From contig NZ_LWSK01000022.1 of NCBI RefSeq assembly GCF_001642955.1, positions 1 to 63,058 on the forward strand: a DNA stretch of 63,058 nucleotides, written 5' to 3'. A program made the position numbers and the translations under genes. The notes under the pieces were generated by a model. It was not told the DNA's origin, made no database searches, and saw only the letters and a program-made list of their open reading frames with translations. This DNA is from Rubripirellula obstinata. Lineage in GTDB: Bacteria > Planctomycetota > Planctomycetia > Pirellulales > Pirellulaceae. Numbering within the stretch: the stretch's first letter is position 1; every line of letters begins with the position of its first letter. Below, piece after piece: positions 17,082-25,231 of the stretch.

Positions 17082-18131
17082 ATGAACAATGAAACTGTAA
17101 ACCCGACTGAACCTGTGATCTCAGATTCAGGTTTACCCGTTTCTGTGCGAGTGTGCGACTCTGTGCGAGAGCGCGACGGCGGCATGATGATGCGCGCGGT
17201 TGCTTATGAAGTCGCCCGTCCAAAGTCCGCCTTGCAGGTTGTCGACGCTGTCGTTCCCAATCGCAAAGCAGGGCAAATGCTTGTGCGCGTAGAAACCGCC
17301 AGCTTAACCTCGCTCAAGCGTCGCCGTCGGATTGACATGGCGAAGGGCCAGCGATTGTTTACCAGTCTTTCTGTTCCGGCCTACGGAATCGCGGGTCGTG
17401 TTGTTGAAAGCGATTCGAATTCAAAGTTTCGTCCTGGTGATCGTGTGATGTCGCACGTCAATCATGTCGCTGGCGAAGTCTGCGCCGAATTCGCTGTTTG
17501 CGGTGATCAACATTCTGCATTGATTCCCGAGACAATGCCGATGGACGAAGCGTCGGTCATTCCTATGGCCGGTGCGATGGCGCTGCAGGCAATCCGCGAA
17601 GATGCAAAAGTGGTCTCTGGTGATCGTGTGCTCATCAACGGTGCCAGCGGCGGAATTGGGGCGCTCGCAATCCAGATTGCCAAGCAAACCGGAGCACATG
17701 TCACGGCGGTTGCCAGTGCTGCGAACGAACCGTTTTGCCGTGAACTGGGGGCCGATGAATTCATCAGCTACCAAGACATGAACTTCACCTGGAATGGAAC
17801 TCGATGGGATGTGATTTTTGATGTCGTCGGGAAAGCGAGTTTCCGTGAAGTCCTGGATGTGCTGAAGCATGGCGGGCGATACGTTTCCACTCGCCCAGGG
17901 GAAGACCCAACGCTGGTGTCATGGTTCGCATGGCTGTTCTCAAAAACTGGAACTGCGATGGATCTCCGGCCCAACGCCGAAAAACTTGACGAGCTTATCC
18001 AGCTCTACGAAAACCATCGGCTCTCGATTCCTATCGACAGTCGATTCGCAATGCACGAAGCCGCCGATGCGGATCGGCGATTCGAAGAAGGGTTGATCCG
18101 AGGGAAAGTTGTGCTGCTAAACAATTTCTAA
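17082..18131 (+). CDS. Zinc-free MDR family oxidoreductase (quinone-reductase-like)
   Basis: 349 residues, medium-chain dehydrogenase/reductase fold. N-terminal GroES-like domain (AVAYEVARPKSALQVV...FRPGDRVMSHV) and a Rossmann domain with INGASGGIGALAIQIAKQTGAHVTAV for NAD(P) binding. The zinc-ligand Cys/His pattern of alcohol dehydrogenases is absent, so a quinone oxidoreductase-like activity is more likely. ATG 17082 has AAGGCG upstream; a GTG at 17037 would add 15 residues. It is a single gene followed by a family A palindrome. Homologues often sit with universal stress proteins, which fits the neighbourhood. Confidence 0.82.
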   Translation: MNNETVNPTEPVISDSGLPVSVRVCDSVRERDGGMMMRAVAYEVARPKSALQVVDAVVPNRKAGQMLVRVETASLTSLKRRRRIDMAKGQRLFTSLSVPAYGIAGRVVESDSNSKFRPGDRVMSHVNHVAGEVCAEFAVCGDQHSALIPETMPMDEASVIPMAGAMALQAIREDAKVVSGDRVLINGASGGIGALAIQIAKQTGAHVTAVASAANEPFCRELGADEFISYQDMNFTWNGTRWDVIFDVVGKASFREVLDVLKHGGRYVSTRPGEDPTLVSWFAWLFSKTGTAMDLRPNAEKLDELIQLYENHRLSIPIDSRFAMHEAADADRRFEEGLIRGKVVLLNNF

Positions 18132-18180
18132 TTCCTGGCCGACGACTTCGTTGCTTGGCGGTGCCTATCAACGCCGTGAA

Positions 18181-18266
18181 GTTTAACCGCGTGGGCATCG
18201 CCCCGCGCGTCCATGCTGGGCGAAACGCGGGGCAAAACGCGCGGGGCGATGCCCACGTGGTTAAAC
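18181..18266. repeat. Long inverted repeat, family A copy 2
   Basis: Left arm 18181-18210 is identical to the 24-53 arm; right arm 18237-18266 differs by one base (CACGTGG for CACGCGG). The loop is 26 bases and contains a partial extra copy of the arm core. Flanking bases (CGCCGTGAA before; AGTTTAGAAACTC after) also match the flank of copy 1, so the unit is about 110 bases. Confidence 0.88.
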
Positions 18267-18473
18267 AGTTTAGAAACTCTTAACGGTGTTGATTGCCTAT
18301 CGCCGCCTGGACTCCGGCGAATAACGCTACCTTCTGCAAGCCGCGAAATCCACCCGTTCCTTGGTCGCGTAGAAGATGGGCCGGATAAAGCCTGCTGTCG
18401 TTATAGACGCACTGTGGTCACGAGAGTTGTCACCCACCCGTCGCTAAAGTTTGACACTCGGTGTTTGGGGCAA

Positions 18474-18488
18474 TGGCACTGCGATTGC
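18474..18488 (+). promoter_or_regulatory. Sigma-54 promoter, perfect consensus
   Basis: TGGCAC-TGCGA-TTGC matches the RpoN consensus at every defined base. The -12 GC lies about 70 bases before ATG 18559 of the Rnk-like gene, putting the transcript start near 18500. Confidence 0.75.
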
Positions 18489-18558
18489 TTGGTCTTTCCA
18501 CTGCTTGACCGCAATTTCATCCCATTCACCATCGCCTAGCGAGGCCGAGGATACTGAT

Positions 18559-19032
18559 ATGCCAACTCGAAAACCACTGATTACTCAGTCCGATTACCAA
18601 CAAATCCGCGAGTTACTCGAGAGTGATTACCTGGATTGCATCGCCGATTCGCAAACGCTTTCGATGCTGCAGCATCGCATTGAATCCGCGTTGATCGTGG
18701 ATGACGATCGCGTTCCCGCATCCGTAGTAACGATGGAAAGCGTCGTGCAGTTACGTGATCCGATCAATGGTGACGAAGATGTGTACACGCTTGTATTTCC
18801 AGAGCATGCTGACATCGCCGTCGGCAAACTGTCGGTGATCTCGCCGATTGGAATTGCAATTTTGGGCCGGCATGTCGGTCAGATGGTTCGTGGGCGAGTT
18901 CCCAGTGGACAACGAACTGTGCAAATTCAAAGCATCCTGTTCCAACCCGAGCACGACGACGTTGCCCCGCAGCCAAGTTGTCGCGTTCCGTCTACACAAC
19001 CGCCCGCTCGGCGACAGTCACTGTTCAGTTAA
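18559..19032 (+). CDS. Rnk/GreA-C-terminal family regulator (paralogue 1)
   Basis: 157 residues. A short helical N-terminal part (LITQSDYQQIRELLES) is followed by the GreA/GreB C-terminal beta domain: VVTMESVVQLRDP, DEDVYTLVFPEHADIAVGKLSVISPIGIAILGRHVGQMV. This is the layout of Rnk, a GreA-like RNA polymerase secondary-channel protein originally described as a nucleoside diphosphate kinase regulator. The tail after residue 130 is unusual. A perfect sigma-54 promoter precedes it. Two further paralogues occur at 21694-21957 (truncated) and 30904-31329. Confidence 0.82.
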   Translation: MPTRKPLITQSDYQQIRELLESDYLDCIADSQTLSMLQHRIESALIVDDDRVPASVVTMESVVQLRDPINGDEDVYTLVFPEHADIAVGKLSVISPIGIAILGRHVGQMVRGRVPSGQRTVQIQSILFQPEHDDVAPQPSCRVPSTQPPARRQSLFS

Positions 19033-19102
19033 GGCGACACGGCCACAATGGGTTCACGTGGCCGCTATCGAAACCGTATCGAGTCCTCGCTAGCCCAAGG
19101 GC

Positions 19103-19196
19103 GTAGGCCGGCAACGAGCCGCTTCGGCGCTGTTCCGGCAAGCAGTTCCGGCGCGGACTGCCGGAACTGCGTCGAAGACTCCTTGTTCCGGCCTAC
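19103..19196. repeat. REPIN-like element, family E copy 2
   Basis: GTAG (19103-19106) leads a hairpin GCCGG-AAC...GTTCCGGC; the inverted partner ends CTAC at 19193-19196 with hairpin GCCGGAAC...GTTCCGGC. Two GTAG-footed hairpins facing each other is the REPIN form. It follows the Rnk gene and is 36 bases from a family B copy. Confidence 0.8.
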
Positions 19197-19231
19197 CGGG
19201 CTACCTGGCTTTGGTAGAGGCGGTTTGAAAC

Positions 19232-19301
19232 GTAGCTGATCCCGCCAGGGTTCAGTCCGCGATCGGATTAGGCTCGACTGAACCCTGGCGGGATCAGCTA
19301 C
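19232..19301. repeat. REPIN-like element, family B copy 2
   Basis: Arms 19232-19256 and 19277-19301 are identical to those at 2501-2570; only the 20-base loop differs. It lies about 90 bases before a CBS-domain gene that lacks its N-terminal half, so it marks a probable rearrangement junction. Confidence 0.9.
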
Positions 19302-19394
19302 GGGCAGGCCGCCGGCAACCTCCGAGGTGGTTTTGCAACAGTTCCTTGGCTCTGGTGCATTTCATAGCTCTGTCAATGTATCCTGACACTCGCG

Positions 19395-20120
19395 ATGGCG
19401 ACACTGTCCACAGCCGTTGACTTGGCGGTGCGAGTTGTCGGACGTGGCCTCGATCCGAAACTGACGTTGATCGAAGACGTGATGACCAAGCTCGTTGCCA
19501 CGCTCTCGCCCGCCGACACTCATCAAGACGCGATTCGGATGATGCAGCAGCGGAACATTCGCCGCATCCCGTTGGTCGAGGACGATCGCATCGTCGGCAT
19601 CGTGACGCTGGATGATCTGCTGTTGGACGAAGCCGGGCCGCTGGAGCAACTAGCCGAAGTGATCGAAACGCAAATCGGTGACGGTGGTCCAGCGGAGGGA
19701 CGGCGTTCGCCGCTAACCCGGCGGAGCGAGGCTCGTGCAAAGTCGACCTACGGACGTTTCCGCAATCAGTTGCGAGAAGCGGCCGAGCTGGAAACGTCGC
19801 AGCAGGCGGACCAAGCTCTGCAAATCGTGCTCGGCTCGATCGTCCGTCGTCTGCCACCGGGCGAGTCCGAGAACTTCATCTCACAGCTTCCTTGGTTGCT
19901 CCATCGGCCCCTCGGTGAGCTATCGACCGGCCCCGACAAAACGATCACGGATCACGCGATCGAGTTGGAATTGATGGACGAGCTTGGTGTGAACGAGTCG
20001 CACGCATGGAGAATCATGGAGTCCGTCGCCGCGATCATTGAACAGACCGTCAGCCCCGGTCAAATGGACGACTTGCAAGGACAACTGCCCAAAGGACTAA
20101 GAGAGCTATTCACGGCGTGA
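19395..20120 (+). CDS. CBS-DUF2267 protein, N-terminally truncated
   Basis: 241 residues. The frame opens in the middle of a first CBS motif (VDLAVRVVGRGLDP is normally the end of one), continues with a complete second motif (VMTKLVATLSPADTH...RIPLVEDDRIVGIVTLDDLL), then a DUF2267 domain (YGRFRNQLREAAEL...LPPGESENFISQLPWLL). CBS pairs bind adenine nucleotides, so a single motif probably cannot work normally. ATG 19395 is the first start; an in-frame stop lies at 19365. Loss of the 5' part coincides with the REPIN pair just upstream. I call it coding but probably a remnant; it could still be expressed as a DUF2267 protein. Confidence 0.7.
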   Translation: MATLSTAVDLAVRVVGRGLDPKLTLIEDVMTKLVATLSPADTHQDAIRMMQQRNIRRIPLVEDDRIVGIVTLDDLLLDEAGPLEQLAEVIETQIGDGGPAEGRRSPLTRRSEARAKSTYGRFRNQLREAAELETSQQADQALQIVLGSIVRRLPPGESENFISQLPWLLHRPLGELSTGPDKTITDHAIELELMDELGVNESHAWRIMESVAAIIEQTVSPGQMDDLQGQLPKGLRELFTA

Positions 20121-20202
20121 AACAGGTACGGCATGCTTCTAGCCTGTCCGGGTCACGGTCGACAGGCTAAAATACTGTTCTACTTTTCACACCAACACCA
20201 TC

Positions 20203-21603
20203 ATGAGTGCAAACATCTCACCGACCTCGACAGCTCACAACAACATCCGTAGCTGGCTCTTTCGCGACATGAAACCGTTTCCGCGTTGGCCGGTAACGCT
20301 CTTGCTAGCCGTTTGCACCAGTGTGGCGATTGGCACAAGCAGCTATCTAATGTGGGCACATGTGACCGCTTCGCCGATCGCGGGATGCGGCGGCGGTGGC
20401 GGATGGGTGGATTGCGAAGGTGTCGCCAATAGCCGCTGGTCGCTTTGGTTCGGCGTTCCCGTCAGCCTGCTCGCATTGGGAATCTATCTCGTCCTGGCGG
20501 CAGCGCTTGCGATCGCTGCGTCCGAGCGTTTCAGCCGACGGGTGCGAAAGACGGGATGGACGATTGTGACCGCGGCAGTGTTTGCCGCCGGCATGAGTGC
20601 AGTGTGGTTCATCGCGATTCAGTTTCTGTTGCTGCAGCACATTTGTCTGTACTGCATGTTGGCTCACGCTTGTGGCTTGATTGCAGCGGCGACCATGGTT
20701 GTCGCTGGTCCTCTGCGCCCGAAATCAGCCCGCGTGATTGCGGCGGTCAGCGTCGCCGGGTTGATGATTTTGGTAGGCGGTCAAATGCTGACCCGTCCGC
20801 CGGCAACATTTCAAATTGAAACATTCGACGTTCCGGCTGGCGAAGCGGGCATGGAAGAGTTGGATACTTTTGAAATGACGCCACCGGGCCAGGCTGATCA
20901 GAGCGACGAAGGTGTCGAAGACGGTTTCTTTGAAGCTCCCACCGCCGGCTTCATCACGATGCCAAGCATGCTTTTCTTTGGCGTCGTTGATGCCGGTTCC
21001 GTTCAAGCCCAACCACCGCCGCAGCGGATCGCGGTCATTCAAGGTGGCGCGGCTAAACTGAAAGTCGCCGACTGGCCACACATCGGCCCAAGCGATGCAA
21101 AGTTTGTTGTCGTGGAACTGTTCGATTATAACTGTCCGCCTTGCCGCGAAACTTTCGAGACCATCCGTGGCGCACGAAGCGAACTCGGTGGCCAAGTGGC
21201 GATTGTTCTTCTGCCCGTGCCGCTCAACGCAGACTGCAATCCGTCGATCAAGGAAACCGGCCCGCGTTATGTCGATTCATGCAATCTGTCGAAGCTTGCC
21301 GTCGCGATGTGGCGGCTGGATCAAGACAAGTTCTCATCCCTGCACAACTGGATGCTCGGTGGAGATCAACCACCGAGTTACGCCGAAGCCTTAGCGAAGG
21401 CGAACACGATGGTCGATCCTGACGCCTTGAAGGCCGAGTTGGCTTCTGGAGTTCCCGATCAATTCATCGCCCGGCACGTGGCGTTGTACCGGCGAGTGGG
21501 CGAAGGTTCGATCCCCAAGCTGATGTTTCCTCGAACCAGCGTCGTCGGCAAATATACATCCGTCAAAGGATTGATCGACCTGATCCGACGTGAAGGCGGC
21601 TAG
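20203..21603 (+). CDS. VKOR-DsbA fusion, disulfide-forming membrane protein
   Basis: 466 residues joining both halves of a disulfide-generating system. The N-terminal VKOR domain has about five membrane helices, the loop Cys pair around GCGGGGGWVDCEGVANSRWSLW and the redox motif CLYC near residue 150. The C-terminal DsbA-like thioredoxin domain outside the membrane has DYNCPPCRET (CPPC, about residue 310) and the cis-Pro region GSIPKLMF. The DsbA part would oxidise cell-envelope proteins and the VKOR part would pass electrons to quinone. This fits the Cys-rich exported proteins elsewhere in the window (YTV protein, BBP7). The acidic linker (about 215-270) is low in conservation. The frame continues past its stop straight into a truncated Rnk paralogue. 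Confidence 0.88.
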   Translation: MSANISPTSTAHNNIRSWLFRDMKPFPRWPVTLLLAVCTSVAIGTSSYLMWAHVTASPIAGCGGGGGWVDCEGVANSRWSLWFGVPVSLLALGIYLVLAAALAIAASERFSRRVRKTGWTIVTAAVFAAGMSAVWFIAIQFLLLQHICLYCMLAHACGLIAAATMVVAGPLRPKSARVIAAVSVAGLMILVGGQMLTRPPATFQIETFDVPAGEAGMEELDTFEMTPPGQADQSDEGVEDGFFEAPTAGFITMPSMLFFGVVDAGSVQAQPPPQRIAVIQGGAAKLKVADWPHIGPSDAKFVVVELFDYNCPPCRETFETIRGARSELGGQVAIVLLPVPLNADCNPSIKETGPRYVDSCNLSKLAVAMWRLDQDKFSSLHNWMLGGDQPPSYAEALAKANTMVDPDALKAELASGVPDQFIARHVALYRRVGEGSIPKLMFPRTSVVGKYTSVKGLIDLIRREGG

Positions 21604-21693
21604 CGAAACATTCCAGGCATCACTGTCGATCGACCACATCTCAACGCACTGCTTGATCGGCTGTCGCATGCAACCGTCGTCGAGTCCCTGGAG

Positions 21694-21957
21694 ATGTTGC
21701 CCGACATCATCACGATGAACTCGACCATCGAGCTAATCGACCTGGACCGAGACGAATCAGAAACCTTGACGCTCGTTTACCCGGATGAAGCGTCCAGTGC
21801 CGAAGGGAAGCTGTCGATTCTGTCACCATTGGGCTCGGAACTGCTCGGTCGTCGCGTCGGTGAAAGCGTGACCCTGCATTTGTTACAGCGAGAGACTCGC
21901 AAGCGAGTTCAGAAAGTGGCCTTCCAACCCGAGCGTGTCGGAGCGTTCAATTTGTGA
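21694..21957 (+). pseudogene. Truncated Rnk-like gene (paralogue 2)
   Basis: 87 residues from ATG 21694: PDIITMNSTIELIDLD...YPDEASSAEGKLSILSPLGSELLGRRVGESV, the GreA/Rnk C-terminal domain, very close to paralogue 3 at 30904-31329. The same frame upstream still encodes Rnk-like residues (HLNALLDRLSHATVVESLE) back to the TAG at 21601, which is the stop of the VKOR-DsbA gene. No ATG, GTG or TTG stands in that stretch, so the N-terminal helices are lost or untranslated. A short product could still be made from ATG 21694. Confidence 0.7.
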
Positions 21958-22050
21958 TGCTGAGCATCGAATGTTGCTGCTGCGTGACTGCATCGCTACA
22001 ATGGTGTAGAGACGCAAACAAAACTTCTGTCGAGATATCTGGCTTCGACC

Positions 22051-22416
22051 ATGCCAAGCGAATTGCAGCTTCCTTACTACACGATCAGCGCGGCTGACTT
22101 GGCCCAGTGGTTAGCGCAGCAGCCGAATTGCTGGTGGAATGTCGATGGCGATCCTGTACTCACATCTCTTGTTGACTTTCCATGCCCGTCGGGCGAGATC
22201 GCGGAAGTGGTCGGTAAGCTGGAAAAAAACTCGTGTGTGTTTGATCCACGCGAAGATGAGCATCCGAATGGTGCCCCGATCGACCCAAAGCGGCTGGACG
22301 AATTGGCAAACACCGAGAACAACTCTCAATCGCGGACCTTTCTGTTGCGATGGGAAGGCGGAGAGGTGCAATGGCTACTGGCCGAAGACGTCGATGCGGC
22401 TGGTGACGCCGCGTGA
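22051..22416 (+). CDS. Hypothetical protein, 121 residues
   Basis: Acidic soluble protein with no domain I recognise. Notable segments are LAQWLAQQPNCWWNVDGDPVL and FDPREDEHPNGAPID; no signal peptide. Its stop overlaps the GTG start of the next small gene (GTGA), arguing that both are real and co-translated. ATG 22051 is the first start in frame. Confidence 0.55.
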   Translation: MPSELQLPYYTISAADLAQWLAQQPNCWWNVDGDPVLTSLVDFPCPSGEIAEVVGKLEKNSCVFDPREDEHPNGAPIDPKRLDELANTENNSQSRTFLLRWEGGEVQWLLAEDVDAAGDAA

Positions 22417-22667
22417 GCACCGGAACGACGAAGCCGGGGCGTCCTCCGATTGACCTTGACCAGAAGGTCCGCGATTTACCCCAACATACAAACGTAAATG
22501 ATGCCGGTGAGGACGCGCCGATTCGCAATTTTGATCGGCGGGCAAACGACAATCTTGCTCTGATCAAGTACGTTGACGATCACGTCGCGAATCAGTCGGT
22601 GTATCAGGCTGTTTACAATCGACACATGGCGTTGCTGCACCGCATGGTACTGGTGCGAAGCGATTAA
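22413..22667 (+). CDS. Hypothetical protein, 84 residues
   Basis: Small charged protein starting GTG at 22413, coupled to the preceding gene by a four-base overlap. A proline-rich, polar N terminus (TKPGRPPIDLDQKVRDLP) is followed by a helical part (LALIKYVDDHVANQSVYQAVYNRHMALLHRMV). I recognise no family. It ends three bases from the convergent universal stress protein fragment. Confidence 0.45.
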   Translation: MSTGTTKPGRPPIDLDQKVRDLPQHTNVNDAGEDAPIRNFDRRANDNLALIKYVDDHVANQSVYQAVYNRHMALLHRMVLVRSD

Positions 22668-22669
22668 CC

Positions 22670-23005
22670 TTAATGGTCAACCAAGTCGTGCCGGTTCCGC
22701 AAAACCTCGCGTATAATCTCAGTGGACGTTTTACCCAATAGGACTTTGGTTTCAACATCCAGCCCCTCGTCGCGGAGCGAACCCGCCAAAGCCTCAAGCT
22801 GTTGCTGTTTTTCCTCGGTCATCAATTGCTGGATGTATTCATGATCAGGCACCAGCAAGCGGGTCATCCAAGCCATCGGCGGAACGACATCGACCAGAGT
22901 GAGCTTGGCTTGATCGCTTCGAGCGACCTCGGCAGCCGATTCAAGGATCGACTGATCTTCATGACGTGTGTCGAGCGACACCAAAATGTTCCGAAAGCGT
23001 TTCAT
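22670..23005 (-). pseudogene. Universal stress protein, 3'-truncated
   Basis: 111 residues from ATG 23005 (MKRFRNILVSLDTRHEDQSILESAA...LTLVDVVPP), the first two thirds of a UspA domain. It stops right after RNRHDLV, where UspA proteins continue to the nucleotide-binding glycines and usually to a second UspA domain. The ATP-binding GX2GX9G motif is missing. A partial sigma-54-like element (CGGTCC-CAGAC-TTGC, 23059 to 23045, minus strand) lies at the right distance. A complementary 5'-truncated UspA gene is at 31411-32199, but the two overlap in homologous sequence, so they are remnants of different copies. Confidence 0.72.
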
Positions 23006-23008
23006 CAA

Positions 23009-23267
23009 CAGTTTCCTTTGTGATTGGAGATGCCTGAGTGAAATGCAAGTCTGGGACCGTTCGATCAGCGGCAGTGATGAAACTCAGCTTTGTGTGGATT
23101 CCTGCATGCTGGGAGCTCGGATATCACGGCATCGCGTGAACCACGGTTGACGCTTGGAAAGCACGGGTGACGACACGGGTGACGACACGGGTGACGACAC
23201 CGGCGCGGCGGCGAGGTCGCTGTCTTCCATTTTTAGTTCGTCGCCAATCGCGTGAACAACAACTGAT
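23009..23267. repeat. Intergenic region with 12-bp tandem repeats
   Basis: Bases about 23164-23202 consist of tandem GGGTGACGACAC units, more than three in a row. No gene is recognised in 23009-23425 apart from this tract and the GTAG-footed element that follows at 23268. Confidence 0.7.
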
Positions 23268-23331
23268 GTAGCGAATCTCGCAGAGAGATTCGTCCGTGCA
23301 GGAAATCAAAAATCTCTGCGACTTTCGCTAC
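23268..23331. repeat. REPIN-like element, family D copy 1
   Basis: GTAG followed by the perfect hairpin CGAATCTC-GCAGA-GAGATTCG; the inverted partner ends TTTCGCTAC at 23331. Same family as 33561-33624. It lies 95 bases after the end of the antiporter operon. Confidence 0.8.
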
Positions 23332-23425
23332 TTCAAAGCTCGTCACTGATTGATCAAGCGATGCTTAATCCTGCGCGGCAGTCTTTCATCATGGCGTCTG
23401 GGGTCTTGAACTCTCGGTGATGCAT

Positions 23426-25231
23426 TCAAGTCGAAAACGTCAAAACGCTTAAGATAAGAACGACCAGTAATCCGACCATCATTCCCGCAATCACGTCCTC
23501 GTTGAATCTTTTTTCGAGCTTGCGGAGCAAGCCTTGGAACTTTGGCACTTGATGGCCAGAAAAAAAGTTCAGTGGGCTGCGACGAACTTCTTCAATTCTG
23601 CCAATCACTGCGTCGTCCCAAACACGTCGGCACAACGCAAACACGCCAACCAGCGGAACAACGATGTCGCCTTCGGGAAGCGGGCTTCGATTGAGCCAAG
23701 TCGCCAATGGTCGCGCCCATCGAAACGCCCATCGAAACACTGCGCAGATGATCAACGCAATCAGAACTGGCCAGGCTATCAGCCCTAATTTTTCTAGTTT
23801 CAGCGTCGTCCACTTTGTCGTGATCCATTCGCACCAAGGCATCGCGATGGCGATCGTGACAATGGCACCAATCAACATGGCCCAGGTCACCACCATGACC
23901 GGCGAAATCGCAACACCATGCTGCTTTGGGTTATCACCGCGACTCGGCCAAGCGACCCAGACGAATCGTGCGACCAATAGCGTCGTGGTTATCCCGCTGA
24001 TCGGCAAAACCCACGCCAAACCGGCGGCCCATGTGTCCGGCATCACGGACGTTGCCGCTTTGATTCCATTTTTCGCTGCATACCCCGTCGTTAGTGGCAA
24101 ACCGGCAAGCGATGCGGCCCCAATTGCCAAGCCCGCGACCACCCAAGCGCGCCGCCATGTCGAAGCAAGCTGCGATTGCGCCCCGCCAAAGCCCAAACCC
24201 AAAAACAAACCCGCCTTGGAAATCGCATGGTGGACTGCAAACAGTAACAACGCCACGCTGATCATTGGCCAGGCTGAAGGCACCGTCATCGCCGCCCCAA
24301 AAGCGATCGCCAACAAACCCATTTGGCTAACACTGGAATAACCCAGCATTGTTTTCGGATTCCGCTGCGTCGCTCCGATTAAAGCCGCGGCAAGTGTTGA
24401 TGTTGCTCCCACGACAATCCAAACCGCACCCCACGACGGCATCGCCAATTCGCCAACCGGAACAAACCGCATCCACCCCAACAATCCCGCTTTGACAATT
24501 GCGCCGCTCAACACGGCGGCGGCCGGAATCGGAGCGGCCCGGTACGCCAGCGGCAACGCAAAGTGCAGCGGCATCAAGCCCAGCTTGATACCAAAGCCGA
24601 CCAAAAGCGAACCAAGGTACAGACTGAACAACGGCCCATCTGCGATTTGGCCTTCCGCAAACCGACGCGTGACGTCGGTAAAGTTCATCTGCCCGGTCAG
24701 ATGAACTGCGATGATGACTGCCCAAAACAGCACCACCTCACCAAAAATTGCCAGCGTGATGTAGATGCGACCCGCCCGGCGACTTTCGGGTTGGCCGTCA
24801 TGCACGATCAAACTGTAGGCCGCCACACTCATCAGCGTAAACAACAACAGAAAGCTGGCCATGTCCTGCGACACTATCAGCCCCAGGTTGCCAGCCATCG
24901 ATAGCAACCAAAACAAATCTAAACGCTCTCGCTGGGGATCGTTCGCCGAGTAAGACCGACCGTAGAATCCAGCGATCATCCACAGTGCAGCGGAAACACC
25001 CAAGAAAACTCGCCCGGTCGAATCCAATCCCCAACGGGCACCAAACAGCAACCAGGACAAGTCAACGGCGCATTGATCACCCAGCGCGACCAGCAACAAA
25101 GCCGGTAATGGCAACAGCGGAACCAGCCGGCCGATCCAAGATCGCAAACCCGTGATCGGCCACAACATCGCAAACAGCAATGGTGCGATGACGCTCAACA
25201 CAACAAGCGATTCACTCAGCCATTGACTCAT
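23426..25231 (-). CDS. NuoL/MrpA-MrpD-like antiporter subunit (third copy)
   Basis: 601 residues, about 15 membrane helices, Proton_antipo_M family. It keeps the TM7 Lys (GFGIKLGLMPLHFALPLAY) and the later Lys (SGAIVKAGLLGWMRF). At the TM5 position where functional subunits have Glu (FxE), the sequence is FLLLFTLMSVAAYSLIV, with Thr. That Glu is essential in studied Mrp/NuoL subunits, so this one may be structural or use another proton path. A C-terminal extension of about 100 residues includes RSPLNFFSGHQVPKFQ and a last helix, recalling the NuoL arm. Start ATG overlaps the upstream stop (ATGA). Last gene of the operon. Confidence 0.85.
   Translation of the reverse strand: MSQWLSESLVVLSVIAPLLFAMLWPITGLRSWIGRLVPLLPLPALLLVALGDQCAVDLSWLLFGARWGLDSTGRVFLGVSAALWMIAGFYGRSYSANDPQRERLDLFWLLSMAGNLGLIVSQDMASFLLLFTLMSVAAYSLIVHDGQPESRRAGRIYITLAIFGEVVLFWAVIIAVHLTGQMNFTDVTRRFAEGQIADGPLFSLYLGSLLVGFGIKLGLMPLHFALPLAYRAAPIPAAAVLSGAIVKAGLLGWMRFVPVGELAMPSWGAVWIVVGATSTLAAALIGATQRNPKTMLGYSSVSQMGLLAIAFGAAMTVPSAWPMISVALLLFAVHHAISKAGLFLGLGFGGAQSQLASTWRRAWVVAGLAIGAASLAGLPLTTGYAAKNGIKAATSVMPDTWAAGLAWVLPISGITTTLLVARFVWVAWPSRGDNPKQHGVAISPVMVVTWAMLIGAIVTIAIAMPWCEWITTKWTTLKLEKLGLIAWPVLIALIICAVFRWAFRWARPLATWLNRSPLPEGDIVVPLVGVFALCRRVWDDAVIGRIEEVRRSPLNFFSGHQVPKFQGLLRKLEKRFNEDVIAGMMVGLLVVLILSVLTFST

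Noticed and set aside
19294-19857. Minus-strand frame of 187 residues antisense to the CBS gene
   Set aside because: Arg/Ala-rich shadow of the CBS-DUF2267 coding sequence with no recognisable domain.
23045-23059. Sigma-54 promoter before the UspA fragment
   Set aside because: The -12 TTGC and GG/GC spacing fit, but the -24 box is CGGTCC; kept only as a weak candidate in the regulon finding.
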